64,000 bases of DNA from JBOZRQ01 sp050789255 (GCA_050789255.1 JBOZRQ010000042.1:1-64000), one strand, 5' to 3'; shown: positions 50,920 through 59,430, counted from the stretch's first letter. The notes: generated by a model not told the origin, from the sequence alone. Numbers and translations are program-made.

Positions 50920-51267
50920 CTATTCCCCGGCCGCCAGCTGCGCCAGCGCACCGTCGAGGATCCGCACCAGCTCAGCCTTGGGCCGGAAGCCGACCAGCTG
51001 CCCCACCGGCTGCCCCTTGTGGAATAGGATCATCGTCGGGATCGACATCACCCCGAACTGGCCGGCCACGCCGGGGTTCTCATCCACATTCAGCTTCAGG
51101 ATCCTCAGCCGGGTGGGATTCTCCTGAGCGACCTGCTCCAGCACCGGCCCGATCATGCGGCAGGGGCCGCACCAGGGCGCCCAGAAATCGACCAGCACCG
51201 GCAGATCAGCGTGCAGAACATCCGCCTCAAACGAGGCGTCCGTGACAGGCGCCGTATAGACCTCCAT
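50920..51267 (-). CDS. trxA: Thioredoxin
   Basis: The 115-residue protein has a standard thioredoxin fold with the WCGPC active site in VDFWAPWCGPCRMIGP and the cis-Pro loop MSIPTMILF, so it should reduce protein disulfides in the cytoplasm. ATG with AAGGAGG upstream. A TACCC-N4-GGGTA dyad lies about 30 bases before the start codon. Confidence 0.95.
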   Translation of the reverse strand: MEVYTAPVTDASFEADVLHADLPVLVDFWAPWCGPCRMIGPVLEQVAQENPTRLRILKLNVDENPGVAGQFGVMSIPTMILFHKGQPVGQLVGFRPKAELVRILDGALAQLAAGE

Positions 51268-51294
51268 GAGAGAGCCTCCTTCATGAGATACCTA

Positions 51295-51308
51295 TACCCC
51301 GTAGGGTA
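51295..51308. promoter_or_regulatory. CsoR-type operator upstream of thioredoxin
   Basis: TACCCCGTAGGGTA contains TACCC-N4-GGGTA, the inverted-repeat form of CsoR-family operators, overlapping the likely -10 TATAGG of the minus-strand thioredoxin promoter. Confidence 0.6.
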
Positions 51309-51481
51309 ACACCTGCCCTTGTGACGGAATGAGTTCACTTAGAGATACGGTATGCGAACTAACTCTTTTTGGGGACCAGCAGGGATTCATCTGGAGGGGC
51401 AAGAATCACTTTGGTAACTTGTTTTCCATAAGTCCCTTGCAGATTGGGCAGCACTGGTGGCATACTACAGGTGCGCCTTAC

Positions 51482-51510
51482 TTGGAAAAGGCTTGGTTGT
51501 CGGATATACT
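51482..51510 (+). promoter_or_regulatory. gpmI-eno promoter
   Basis: TTGGAA, 17-base spacer, TATACT; predicted start near 51517, about 38 bases before the gpmI GTG. Confidence 0.75.
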
Positions 51511-51554
51511 CTTACCGTTTGCTAGCGGTGACGCTCAGTGGAGGTGGCCCGGAC

Positions 51555-53090
51555 GTGACCTCGTATCGCAGGCCTGTTGCGCTGATCATTCTCGATGGAT
51601 GGGGCCTGAATCCTAATCCTACGGCCAACGCGGTGGCTCTGGCCAAGCACCCGAACTTCGACCGGTACTGGGCCAAGTACCCGCACACGACCCTCACCGC
51701 CTGCGGTGAGGCGGTGGGCCTCGTCCCCGGGCAGATGGGCGACTCCAACGTGGGTCACCTGAACCTGGGCGCCGGCCGCATTGTCTACCAGACCCTGGTC
51801 CGCATCGACCGGGCTATTCGCGACCGCTCCTTCTTCACGCTGCCCGCCTGGCAGCTGGCGCTGGACCGGGCGAAGGCCGGCGGCGCCCTGCACCTGATGG
51901 GCCTCCTGTCCGACGGCGGGGTCCACAGCCACATCAAGCATCTCTTCGCACTGATCGACCTGGCCAAGGAGGCCGGGATCAGCAAGCTGTTCATCCACGC
52001 CTTCCTGGACGGCCGCGACGTCTCGCCGACCTCCTCGCCGGGCTTCCTGAAGGCCCTGGAGGAGAAGTTGGCCCAGGTTGGCATCGGCAAGATCGCCACC
52101 GTGTCCGGCCGCTACTACGCCATGGACCGCGACAAGCGCTGGGAGCGCACCGAGAAGGCCTTCCTCGCCCTGACCCAGGGCGTGGGCCACACCGCAGGCT
52201 CTGCGGCAGAGGCTGTGCAGAACGCCTACGGCCGTGGCGAGACCGACGAGTTCGTCCTGCCCACGGTAATTGAGGGCGTGGGCGGGCAGATTAAGGCCGA
52301 GGACGGCGTAATCTTCTTCAACTTCCGCCCCGACCGGGCACGCCAGATCGTCCGGGCGCTCCACGAGACCGCTTTCGACGGCTTCAAGCGGCCGGAGGGA
52401 TTCCAGCCGGTGCCCATCGTATCGATGACCCAGTACGACCAGACCTTCAAGAACATCACCCCGGCCTTCGGCCCGGAGTTTGTCGACGTGCCCATGGGCC
52501 AGGTCGTCTCGGAAGCCGGCCTGCGCCAGCTGCGCATCGCCGAAACCGAGAAGTACCCCCACGTCACCTACTTCTTCAACGGTGGCGAGGAGACGGTCTT
52601 CCCCGGCGAGGAGCGGGTGATGGTCCAGTCCCCCAAGGTTGCTACCTACGACCTCCAGCCCGAGATGAGCGCCTACGGCATCAAGGACGAGGCCGTCAGT
52701 TGGATTAATAACGACAAGCTCGACTTCATGGTGCTGAACTTCGCCAACCCCGACATGGTCGGCCATACTGGTGTGGTGGAGGCGGCGGTGAAGGCGGTCG
52801 AGGCGGTTGATGACTGCCTGGGCCAGGTGATCGATGCGATTCTGGCCAAGGGCGGCGCCGCTGTGGTGCTGGCCGACCACGGCAACTGCGACCAGATGAT
52901 CGACTACGAGACCGGTGCGCCGCATACCAACCACACGTTGAATCCGGTTCCGTGCATCCTAATCGATGATTCCCGCGTCGGCGCGACCCTTCGGGAGGGG
53001 GTTCTCGCCAACGCTGCTCCCACGCTGCTCGAGATTATCGGGTTGCCGAAGCCGCCGCAAATGGATGAGGACAGCCTGATCGTCCGATAG
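51555..53090 (+). CDS. gpmI: 2,3-bisphosphoglycerate-independent phosphoglycerate mutase
   Basis: The 511-residue metalloenzyme interconverts 3- and 2-phosphoglycerate. It has the LIILDGWGLNP metal site, GQMGDSNVGHLNLGAGR with the catalytic Ser, HAFLDGRDVSPTS, FNFRPDRARQI, and the closing LADHGNCDQM and HTNH metal ligands. Full family length. GTG start behind GGAGG. It lies 23 bases upstream of eno. Confidence 0.96.
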   Translation: MTSYRRPVALIILDGWGLNPNPTANAVALAKHPNFDRYWAKYPHTTLTACGEAVGLVPGQMGDSNVGHLNLGAGRIVYQTLVRIDRAIRDRSFFTLPAWQLALDRAKAGGALHLMGLLSDGGVHSHIKHLFALIDLAKEAGISKLFIHAFLDGRDVSPTSSPGFLKALEEKLAQVGIGKIATVSGRYYAMDRDKRWERTEKAFLALTQGVGHTAGSAAEAVQNAYGRGETDEFVLPTVIEGVGGQIKAEDGVIFFNFRPDRARQIVRALHETAFDGFKRPEGFQPVPIVSMTQYDQTFKNITPAFGPEFVDVPMGQVVSEAGLRQLRIAETEKYPHVTYFFNGGEETVFPGEERVMVQSPKVATYDLQPEMSAYGIKDEAVSWINNDKLDFMVLNFANPDMVGHTGVVEAAVKAVEAVDDCLGQVIDAILAKGGAAVVLADHGNCDQMIDYETGAPHTNHTLNPVPCILIDDSRVGATLREGVLANAAPTLLEIIGLPKPPQMDEDSLIVR

Positions 53091-53112
53091 TTAGAAAGGA
53101 GAACCGAACGAT

Positions 53113-54399
53113 ATGACTGCCATTCTGAAGATCCACGGCCGCGAGATTCTCGACTCCCGCGGCAACCCCACGGTCGAGGTCGCGGTTGAGCTTGCCAGCG
53201 GTGTGACCGGCCGGGCCGCCGTGCCCTCCGGCGCCTCCACGGGCGCCCACGAGGCCGTCGAGCTCCGCGACGGCGACAAGGGCCGCTACCTGGGCAAGGG
53301 CGTGCTGACCGCCGTCCGCAACGTCAACGACATCATCGCCGCCGAACTGGTCGGCATGGACGCTATGGACCAGTCGGCCATCGACCGGGCCCTGATTGAG
53401 CTGGACGGCACCCCCAACAAGGGCAAGCTGGGCGCCAACGCCATTCTGGGCGTCTCCCTGGCCGTTGCTCACGCCTCGGCCAACGCCCTGGAGCTCCCGC
53501 TCTACCGCTACGTCGGCGGCGTGAACGCCCGCACCCTGCCCGTCCCGATGATGAACATCATCAACGGCGGCAAGCATGCGGACAACAACGTCGACATGCA
53601 GGAGTTCATGATCTTCCCGGCCGGCGCCTCGTCCTTTGCCGAGTCGCTGCGCATGGGCACCGAGGTCTTCCACACCCTGCGGGGCGTGCTGAAGAAGAAG
53701 GGATACAACACCGCCGTCGGCGACGAGGGCGGCTTCGCCCCCGACCTGAAGTCCAACGAGGAAGCGATCACCGTCATCCTCGAGGCGATCAGCAAGGCCG
53801 GCTACAACCCCGGCAAGGACATGTTCCTGTGCATGGACGTCGCCTCCACCGAGTTCTTCCAGGACGGCAAGTATGTGCTGGCCGGCGAGGGCGGCAAGAC
53901 CCTGACCAGCAGCCAGCTGATCGACCTGTGGGACAACTGGTCCCGCCAGTACCCGATCGTGTCGATCGAGGACGGCGTGGCCGAGGATGACTGGGACGCC
54001 TGGACCGAGCTGACCGCTCGCGTGGGCAACCGCATCCAGCTGGTCGGCGACGACTTCTTCGTCACCAACACCGCCCGCCTGAGCCAGGGCATCGAGAAGG
54101 GCGCCGCCAACTCGATCCTGGTCAAGGTGAACCAGATCGGCACCCTGACCGAGACCATCGAGGCGGTCAACATGGCGCACGACGCCGGCTACACCGCCGT
54201 CATGTCCCACCGCTCCGGTGAGACCGAGGACGTCACCATTGCCGACCTCGCCGTCGCCCTGAACTGCGGCCAGATCAAGACCGGCGCCCCCTCCCGCACC
54301 GACCGTGTCGCCAAGTACAATCAGCTCCTGCGCATCGAGGAGCAGCTGGGCGAGGCGGCCATCTTCAAGGGCCTCGGCGCCATCCGCAAGCGCAAGTAA
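53113..54399 (+). CDS. eno: Enolase
   Basis: The 428-residue enzyme converts 2-phosphoglycerate to phosphoenolpyruvate. It has the REILDSRGNPTVEV start, the VPSGASTGAHEA loop, AVGDEGGFAPDL, the SIEDGVAEDDWDAW metal-ligand segment, VGDDFFVTN, KVNQIGTLTE with the catalytic Lys, and SHRSGETED. ATG with AAGGAG upstream, cotranscribed with gpmI. Confidence 0.97.
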   Translation: MTAILKIHGREILDSRGNPTVEVAVELASGVTGRAAVPSGASTGAHEAVELRDGDKGRYLGKGVLTAVRNVNDIIAAELVGMDAMDQSAIDRALIELDGTPNKGKLGANAILGVSLAVAHASANALELPLYRYVGGVNARTLPVPMMNIINGGKHADNNVDMQEFMIFPAGASSFAESLRMGTEVFHTLRGVLKKKGYNTAVGDEGGFAPDLKSNEEAITVILEAISKAGYNPGKDMFLCMDVASTEFFQDGKYVLAGEGGKTLTSSQLIDLWDNWSRQYPIVSIEDGVAEDDWDAWTELTARVGNRIQLVGDDFFVTNTARLSQGIEKGAANSILVKVNQIGTLTETIEAVNMAHDAGYTAVMSHRSGETEDVTIADLAVALNCGQIKTGAPSRTDRVAKYNQLLRIEEQLGEAAIFKGLGAIRKRK

Positions 54400-54413
54400 G
54401 GAACCATACGCAA

Positions 54414-54448
54414 AGCCCCTCCGTCATAAGGCGGAGGGGCTACGCTTT
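54414..54448 (+). terminator. Intrinsic terminator after eno
   Basis: AGCCCCTCCG (54414-54423) pairs with CGGAGGGGCT (54432-54441), followed by ACGCTTTT. Confidence 0.8.
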
Positions 54449-54465
54449 TCGAAAGGTGATGACCT

Positions 54466-55425
54466 ATGCTCGACCAACACTACGGCATACATAACGCAGT
54501 TCTCACGCCGATGGCCAAGGGAGTCGTGAACCGTAACTACCTGGTAGAGACGCCTGCTGGTCGTTACGTGCTCAAGCAGTTCACACCGCTTTACCGGCGG
54601 GAAGAGGCCCTGCGCTCTTGCACCGTCCAGGCCGAGTTGCGCGAGGCAGGCATCCCCGTGCCGGAGATCATCCGGAACCGGCAGGGCGAGCTGCTCACCG
54701 AGACGCCCGACGGACGTTTCATGCTCAGTGAATTCGTGGCAGGGCGGCAGTACGAGCGGGCGCAGATCCCGCCGGCCGCGGCCCGGAGCATGGGCCAGAC
54801 CCTGGGGCAAATGCACCGGGTGCTTGCAGGCATGGAGCATGCGGCGCCCTACCAGCCTCCTCACCCCGAAGCGGTGGTGCGACGTCTGCAGGAGCTGCTC
54901 GCCAGGGCCGAGGCAAAGCGGACGGAGAGCGCCGTGGACGAGGCGGCTTGCCTCATCCTTCTGGAGAAGATTCGTACGCTGAGCGAATGGGGGCAGAGCC
55001 CGGCGGCCCAGCCGGCGCAGTTAGTCCATGGCGACTACCAGGAGACCAACGTAATCTTCACCGAGGACCATCAGGTGGCTGCGGTGATCGACTTTGACAA
55101 TCTGCGCAACAGACCTCGGAGCGTGGAGGTGATGCGAGCCTTTGCCTTCAGCTTCGATGCAGGCAACGGCCCGGCAGAAGAGGCCTACGACTTCGCCTCA
55201 GGGTACATAGAGGCCTCGGGGGTGCAGGCGGACGAGGTTGCTCAGTGGGCGCCGGATTGGACCTACTACAACCTATCGCGGGACTGGCCGATTAGCAGCC
55301 GGTATCTGGAGCCGGAGACCTACGATCCTCGCTGGGACCGGTTCATTACATACAGGCCCAACTGGTGGGTAAAGAATCACGCTGCGGTGACAGAACGGCT
55401 GCTGGCGACGATCACAGCTGTGTGA
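54466..55425 (+). CDS. Phosphotransferase (APH/CotS-like kinase fold)
   Basis: The 319-residue protein has the aminoglycoside-phosphotransferase-type kinase core: a Lys in YVLKQFTP, the catalytic LVHGDYQETNVIF (HGDxxxxN) and the metal-binding VIDFDN. The group includes homoserine and choline kinases and spore-coat kinases of the CotS type; substrate cannot be told. ATG with AAAGGTGA upstream. Its 3' end overlaps the convergent map gene by 14 bases. Confidence 0.82.
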   Translation: MLDQHYGIHNAVLTPMAKGVVNRNYLVETPAGRYVLKQFTPLYRREEALRSCTVQAELREAGIPVPEIIRNRQGELLTETPDGRFMLSEFVAGRQYERAQIPPAAARSMGQTLGQMHRVLAGMEHAAPYQPPHPEAVVRRLQELLARAEAKRTESAVDEAACLILLEKIRTLSEWGQSPAAQPAQLVHGDYQETNVIFTEDHQVAAVIDFDNLRNRPRSVEVMRAFAFSFDAGNGPAEEAYDFASGYIEASGVQADEVAQWAPDWTYYNLSRDWPISSRYLEPETYDPRWDRFITYRPNWWVKNHAAVTERLLATITAV

Positions 55426-56158
55426 GAATCATCGGGCCGTCCTCGGTGATCGCCACGGTGTGCTCGTACTGCACGCAGATCGAGCCGTCGACCGTCCGGG
55501 CGGTCCATCCGTCCGGGTCGACCTTGGCGCGCCAGCCGCCCAGGGTGATCATGGGCTCGATCGCCAGGGTCATGCCGGGCCGAAGGAGGGCGCCGGTGCC
55601 GGGGCTGCCGTAGTGGGGAACCGTCGGGTCTTCCCAGAGCTCCTGGCCGACCCCGTGGCCGGTGAACTGACGCACGTTGCCCATGCCTGCCTGCTTGGCG
55701 CGCTCGGCGATGGCGTGACCAATATCGCCTACATGGTTGCCTGTGCGAGCCTGGTCGATGCCGATGAAGAGGCACTCCTTGGTTACATCCATCAGATGCT
55801 GAATCTCCGGGGAGACGGCGCCCGCCGTATAGGTCCAGGCGGAGTCACCGTGGTAGCCCTTGTAGAACGCCCCGACGTCGATGGTGATCACGTCGCCCTC
55901 TCTCAGGGCCTTTCGGTCGGGGATACCGTGGCAGATCACGTCGTTGATGGCGGTGCAGATGGAGCCCGAAAAGCCGTGGTGCCCCTTGAAGGAGGGGGTG
56001 GCGCCCAACTGGCGGATCCTGCGCTCCACCGCATCGTCCAGCTCCAGCGTGGTGACGCCGGGTTTTACTAACTCGGCCAGCATGGCATGGCACTCGGCGA
56101 CGATGCGGCCGGCATCGCGCATGATTTCGATCTCCCGGGGGGACTTCAGCTTGATCAC
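55412..56158 (-). CDS. map: Methionine aminopeptidase type I
   Basis: The 248-residue enzyme removes N-terminal Met from new proteins. The pita-bread fold motifs are present: GHHGFSGSICTAINDVICHGIP, GDVITIDVGAFYKGYHGDSAWTY with two Asp metal ligands, FTGHGVGQELWEDP with His, LAIEPM with Glu and YEHTVAITEDG with Glu. GTG start overlaps the stop of the zinc-finger gene by four bases, so the two are coupled, an atypical setting for map. Confidence 0.95.
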   Translation of the reverse strand: MIKLKSPREIEIMRDAGRIVAECHAMLAELVKPGVTTLELDDAVERRIRQLGATPSFKGHHGFSGSICTAINDVICHGIPDRKALREGDVITIDVGAFYKGYHGDSAWTYTAGAVSPEIQHLMDVTKECLFIGIDQARTGNHVGDIGHAIAERAKQAGMGNVRQFTGHGVGQELWEDPTVPHYGSPGTGALLRPGMTLAIEPMITLGGWRAKVDPDGWTARTVDGSICVQYEHTVAITEDGPMILTQL

Positions 56159-56676
56159 AGGGCTTCGCCTCGCCTGATCTTATAGTTATAGCGGTTGCGG
56201 CAGCGGGAGGAGCAGAACTTGGTCACGGGCGCCCGATTGTAGGGAATGAACCAGGAGCCGCACTCCCGGCAGGTTCCCAACTCGAGCGGGCCGTCCTCCA
56301 GGGCCTCCAGCAGGCTCACCAGCGCCTCAAAGTAGACGCGGCGGCCCCGGTCCGACTCCTGGGACTCGATCAGCGCATGCACGGCGGCGCGAGCCAGCGG
56401 ACCCCGCTGTGCCTCGCTCCACAGCACGTCGGGGGCCCCCTCCTGCGGCACCACCCGCAACCGGATGGCGCTGTACTGCTGGAACACGTCGTTGATGCGC
56501 CGGATCTCCTCGGGCGTGCAGACCGTCTTTTCGCGGACACGCTCGGCGAGCATCAGCAGTAGCTGATACATCTCCGCAGCGATCACGCCGTTCGCCTGGA
56601 CCCGCTCTGTATGCACAAAGGCGGGCTCGTTGAGCACGGCCAGAAAGTAGCTTGATCGGGCGAGCCTTGGGCTCAC
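56155..56676 (-). CDS. CGNR-type zinc-finger protein (probable transcription factor)
   Basis: The protein of about 173 residues has a 130-residue helical N-terminal region (ABATE-like) and a C-terminal zinc finger with C-x2-C (CRECGSWFIP) and C-x3-C (FCSSRCRNRYN), ending in a basic tail, as in CGNR zinc-finger regulators. The GTG at 56676 has GAGAGG nine bases upstream; the longer frame reaches 56868 through the promoter. It is the first gene of an operon with map. Confidence 0.75.
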   Translation of the reverse strand: MSPRLARSSYFLAVLNEPAFVHTERVQANGVIAAEMYQLLLMLAERVREKTVCTPEEIRRINDVFQQYSAIRLRVVPQEGAPDVLWSEAQRGPLARAAVHALIESQESDRGRRVYFEALVSLLEALEDGPLELGTCRECGSWFIPYNRAPVTKFCSSRCRNRYNYKIRRGEAL

Positions 56677-56701
56677 GGCGGCCACCCCTCTCAGCAGATT
56701 C

Positions 56702-56717
56702 AACGCATTAATGCGTT
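56702..56717. promoter_or_regulatory. 16-base perfect palindrome downstream of the CGNR promoter
   Basis: AACGCATTAATGCGTT lies between the predicted start site and the start codon, preceded by further CGCATT half sites. A repressor site, perhaps for the CGNR protein itself, is likely. Confidence 0.65.
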
Positions 56718-56724
56718 CAATGCG

Positions 56725-56753
56725 ATGATACTGTCCTGGCAAACCCCTGTCAA
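56725..56753 (-). promoter_or_regulatory. Strong sigma-A-type promoter of the CGNR-map operon
   Basis: On the minus strand: TTGACA (56748-56753), 17-base spacer, TATCAT (56725-56730). Confidence 0.8.
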
Positions 56754-56754
56754 G

Positions 56755-56802
56755 AAAAGGGGGCCGTCCCAAAGGCAGATTTGATCTGCGTGGGACGGCC
56801 CC
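56755..56802 (-). terminator. Long hairpin A, terminator on the minus strand
   Basis: A 12-base stem (56760-56771 with 56791-56802) plus an inner GCAGAT/ATCTGC stem; on the minus strand it is followed by CTTTTCTTG. Confidence 0.7.
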
Positions 56803-57134
56803 TTCTAAGTGCCAATAACCGGGATGCAAGCCCACGCTGACCTGGACCCACCTGGCGGGTGACAGCACCGAGATGGGTCTGGCCGGCAGAGGTCTCCCCC
56901 GACGGGAACCAGGTGATATTCAGTTCTGCATAAGCTCAGAAAGGTTTTCGAACGGGACCCGCGCCCGCAAACCCGCAATGCACCGTCCACAATGTTTCCG
57001 AGACTGTCGAGCGAAGCCTGAAACCCGCAATCCTTCGTCGTGCACGTGGCTCTCTGAAACAAAATGGACAGGATTTGTGCCCCTTTTCGGTTCAAGCGCA
57101 CTCCCAAAAAGTTTCGGAGCGCAGAAGCGGGACC

Positions 57135-57182
57135 GGGGCCGTCCCGAGTCAGCTACGCTGGCTTTTGGGACGGCCCCTTTAC
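57135..57182 (+). terminator. Long hairpin B, terminator-like on the plus strand
   Basis: An 11-base stem (57135-57145 with 57167-57177), identical to hairpin A, plus a seven-pair inner stem with different sequence, then TTTACC. Confidence 0.6.
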
Positions 57183-57296
57183 CAGCACGACCACACTGAG
57201 GGTGTTCTGGGCAACATATGCTCGAAGCTCTGCCGACCTCCGGGAAACCGTGGGTCCGTCAGACTCGTCAGTATACAGTAAGAGGAGGGTTCACCA

Positions 57297-58268
57297 ATGT
57301 TCAAGCGATTCCTGCCCCTGCTCCTAACCCTGATGGTAGTGGTAGCCGGCTGCTCGGGCGCCGCCAAGCCCTCACCCGGCCCGATCGATACACCGAAGCC
57401 GGCGCCCAAGCCGATTGACGCCAAGGAGGCAGCCCAGGTCCTGGAGCAGTATCTGGATGCCAAGATTGCCCGCAACGTGCCGAAAATGCAGGAGCTGGTC
57501 GTCCCCGAACTGCGGGAGACGCAGGGTCCTGGCACCTCCAACCCCCACATGTTCCAGTACGGGATCGGCCAGCCGACCCCGACCGACAAGGGCGTTTCGT
57601 TGCCCACCACCGAGTTCCAGCGCTACACCAGCGACAAGCTCTTCTCGCAGGTCGATATGCTGACCTATGTCGTCGTGCAGCGTGACAACAAGCTGCTGGT
57701 GGACACGGCTGAGCGCCTCGGCCTGCCCGACACGAAGAGCCGCATCTCCATCGGCCTGTCCAAGTCGGCCCCGCCCCAGCTGCTGATCAGCCGGGGCAAC
57801 GGCCAGAGCGTCACCGTGCGCATGGAGGATCTGCCCAACGCCTTCCGGCCTTACGGGGCGCCCGCCGGCACCGAGTTCGGCGTGGGCAAGCAGGGCTTCG
57901 GCTCCGCCGCCGCCGGCCCGACCTATGCCGCTTTCGTGACCCAGGGCACCCACCCCTTCCTGGGCATCGTCGAGCTCAGCTCGGGCAAGATCACCGGGCT
58001 CGACCTGTGGTATGGCGGCGCCGCTGGGGAAATGGCCTGGTCGCCCGACGGCAGGTGGCTCGCAGCGGCGGCAGGGCGCCCGTCGGGGGCTTTCGAGCTG
58101 CAGGTCTGGGATCCGGTTGGCGCCAAGAAGGTGGAGATCAAGGGCCTGCCCACCGGCCCCGATGTGCAGGTCAGCGACTTCCGCTGGAAGAAGGGCATCC
58201 TGCACTTCCGCATGAACAATCAGGACTGGACCTTCGACCCCGCGACCGGCGAGGCAAAAAAGGCTTGA
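57297..58268 (+). CDS. Lipoprotein with beta-propeller-like C terminus
   Basis: The 323-residue protein has a lipoprotein signal (LLLTLMVVVAGC), a Pro-rich linker, a region AAQVLEQYLDAKIARNVPKMQELV resembling NTF2-like domains, and a C-terminal part with MAWSPDGRWLAAAAGRPSGAFELQVWDP, a TolB/WD40-type blade. ATG with GAGGAGGG upstream. Function unknown; extracytoplasmic. It resembles the decayed lipoprotein at 28900 in its blade sequence. Confidence 0.75.
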   Translation: MFKRFLPLLLTLMVVVAGCSGAAKPSPGPIDTPKPAPKPIDAKEAAQVLEQYLDAKIARNVPKMQELVVPELRETQGPGTSNPHMFQYGIGQPTPTDKGVSLPTTEFQRYTSDKLFSQVDMLTYVVVQRDNKLLVDTAERLGLPDTKSRISIGLSKSAPPQLLISRGNGQSVTVRMEDLPNAFRPYGAPAGTEFGVGKQGFGSAAAGPTYAAFVTQGTHPFLGIVELSSGKITGLDLWYGGAAGEMAWSPDGRWLAAAAGRPSGAFELQVWDPVGAKKVEIKGLPTGPDVQVSDFRWKKGILHFRMNNQDWTFDPATGEAKKA

Positions 58269-58279
58269 CAACTTGTGAG

Positions 58280-58308
58280 TTGTACGTTTGCGGCGGTTGT
58301 GGTACACT
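58280..58308 (+). promoter_or_regulatory. secG promoter
   Basis: TTGTAC, 17-base spacer, TACACT; predicted start near 58315, 35 bases before the secG ATG. Confidence 0.65.
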
Positions 58309-58349
58309 TTAACGGCTGAGTGTGCGTGGATTTGAGGGGGTGAAGGGAT

Positions 58350-58583
58350 ATGCTCAACACGATTCTCACCGTGATTCACGTCCTGTTCGCAATCGGCCTC
58401 ACCACCACCGTTCTGCTCCAGTCCGGTAAGAGCGCCGGTCTCTCGGGCACTATTGCGGGCGGTGCGGAGCAGGTCTTCGGCAAGAAGAAGGGCATGGACG
58501 AAATCCTCAACCGGATTAGCACGGTCCTTGCCATCCTCTTCATCGCCACCTCGATCACCCTCGTCTTCATCGAGACGCGGTAA
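58350..58583 (+). CDS. secG: Preprotein translocase subunit SecG
   Basis: The 77-residue protein has two membrane helices (residues 3-20 and 54-73) joined by a polar loop with the family-typical VLLQSGKSAGLSGTIAGGAEQVFGKKKGMD segment. SecG assists SecYEG protein export. It is followed by a terminator and then a carboxylesterase gene, the neighbour often seen in Firmicutes. Confidence 0.95.
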   Translation: MLNTILTVIHVLFAIGLTTTVLLQSGKSAGLSGTIAGGAEQVFGKKKGMDEILNRISTVLAILFIATSITLVFIETR

Positions 58584-58600
58584 ATCCTGAGCAACCAAGA

Positions 58601-58632
58601 GGCCGGACCTTACCTGGGTCCGGCCCCTTTTC
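58601..58632 (+). terminator. Intrinsic terminator after secG
   Basis: GGCCGGACC (58601-58609) pairs with GGTCCGGCC (58617-58625), followed by CCTTTTC. Confidence 0.8.
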
Positions 58633-58658
58633 ATTTTCCCAGCGGGAGTTGACCAGAA

Positions 58659-59399
58659 ATGACCGCTCTGCGCCGCCGATTGGCGGAACCGATCACCCTC
58701 GACCGCGGCCCGGTGGCCTGCCTGCTGCTGCATGGCTTCGCAGGCTCGCCCGCCGAAATTCGCCCCCTCGCCCAGTACCTGGCCGACCAGGGCATTACCG
58801 TGCGAGCCCCTGTGCTGCCGGGGCATGGCACCGACCCCGAAGACCTGCGGCGAACGCACTGGCCCCAGTGGGTCCGGTCCGCCGAGGCCGAGTACGGCGC
58901 CCTGAAGGAGAAGTACGGCAAGGTCCACGTCATCGGCTTCTCGATGGGCGGGTTGGTGGCGCTCTACCTGGCCGCCCACCACGAGGTGGCCTCCGTGACC
59001 GCCCTGTCCTGCCCGATCAAGCTGGCCGACTGGCGGCAGATCCTGGTGCCCCTGGCCAAGCACTTCATCAAGGACTACCCCGCCCGCGTCTCCAACCCGG
59101 AGATCGCCGGGCAGCTAGACAGCTACGACCGCTTCCCGGTCGATGCGATCCACAGCCTGCTGCGCCTGGCCAAACAGGTCCGCAAAGACCTGCACCGGGT
59201 GACCGCCCCGCTGCTTACCGTGCAGGGCGACCGTGACAAGTGGATCGTGCCGGACAGCGACCAGTACATTGTGGCGAATGTGAGCAGCAAGCACAGGGAG
59301 AGCGTGCGCCTGTGCAACCGCAACCACCTGATCACCCTGGAGCACGGGCGCGATGAGGTTTTTCGGGCCGTCCACGCCCACGTGGCGAGATGGACGTAG
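58659..59399 (+). CDS. Carboxylesterase (Est30-like alpha/beta hydrolase)
   Basis: The 246-residue hydrolase has LLLHGFAGSPAEIRPLAQYL with the oxyanion region, the nucleophile Ser in VIGFSMGGLVAL, the acid in QGDRDKWIVP and the final His in CNRNHLITLEHGRD. This matches the thermostable monoglyceride/carboxylesterase family usually found between secG and rnr in Firmicutes; here no rnr follows. ATG with GGGAG upstream. Confidence 0.92.
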   Translation: MTALRRRLAEPITLDRGPVACLLLHGFAGSPAEIRPLAQYLADQGITVRAPVLPGHGTDPEDLRRTHWPQWVRSAEAEYGALKEKYGKVHVIGFSMGGLVALYLAAHHEVASVTALSCPIKLADWRQILVPLAKHFIKDYPARVSNPEIAGQLDSYDRFPVDAIHSLLRLAKQVRKDLHRVTAPLLTVQGDRDKWIVPDSDQYIVANVSSKHRESVRLCNRNHLITLEHGRDEVFRAVHAHVARWT

Positions 59400-59430
59400 C
59401 ATAGGTAACAACCCTGTAACATAGAATGGG

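Larger units (their letters stand above)
56677..57296. other. 620-base region without a credible gene
   Basis: Besides the CGNR promoter and palindrome, the region 56760-57177 is bounded by two long hairpins with the same outer stem (GGGGCCGTCCC and its complement). Between them lie two direct copies of AAACCCGCAAT (56969-56979 and 57021-57031). I find no protein or known RNA family there; a 100-codon minus-strand frame looks random. Confidence 0.6.

Noticed and set aside
56804..57130. SRP RNA, tmRNA or RNase P RNA in the non-coding island
   Set aside because: Short resemblances (an AGGTCAG-like segment) are present but the conserved cores of these RNAs are not.
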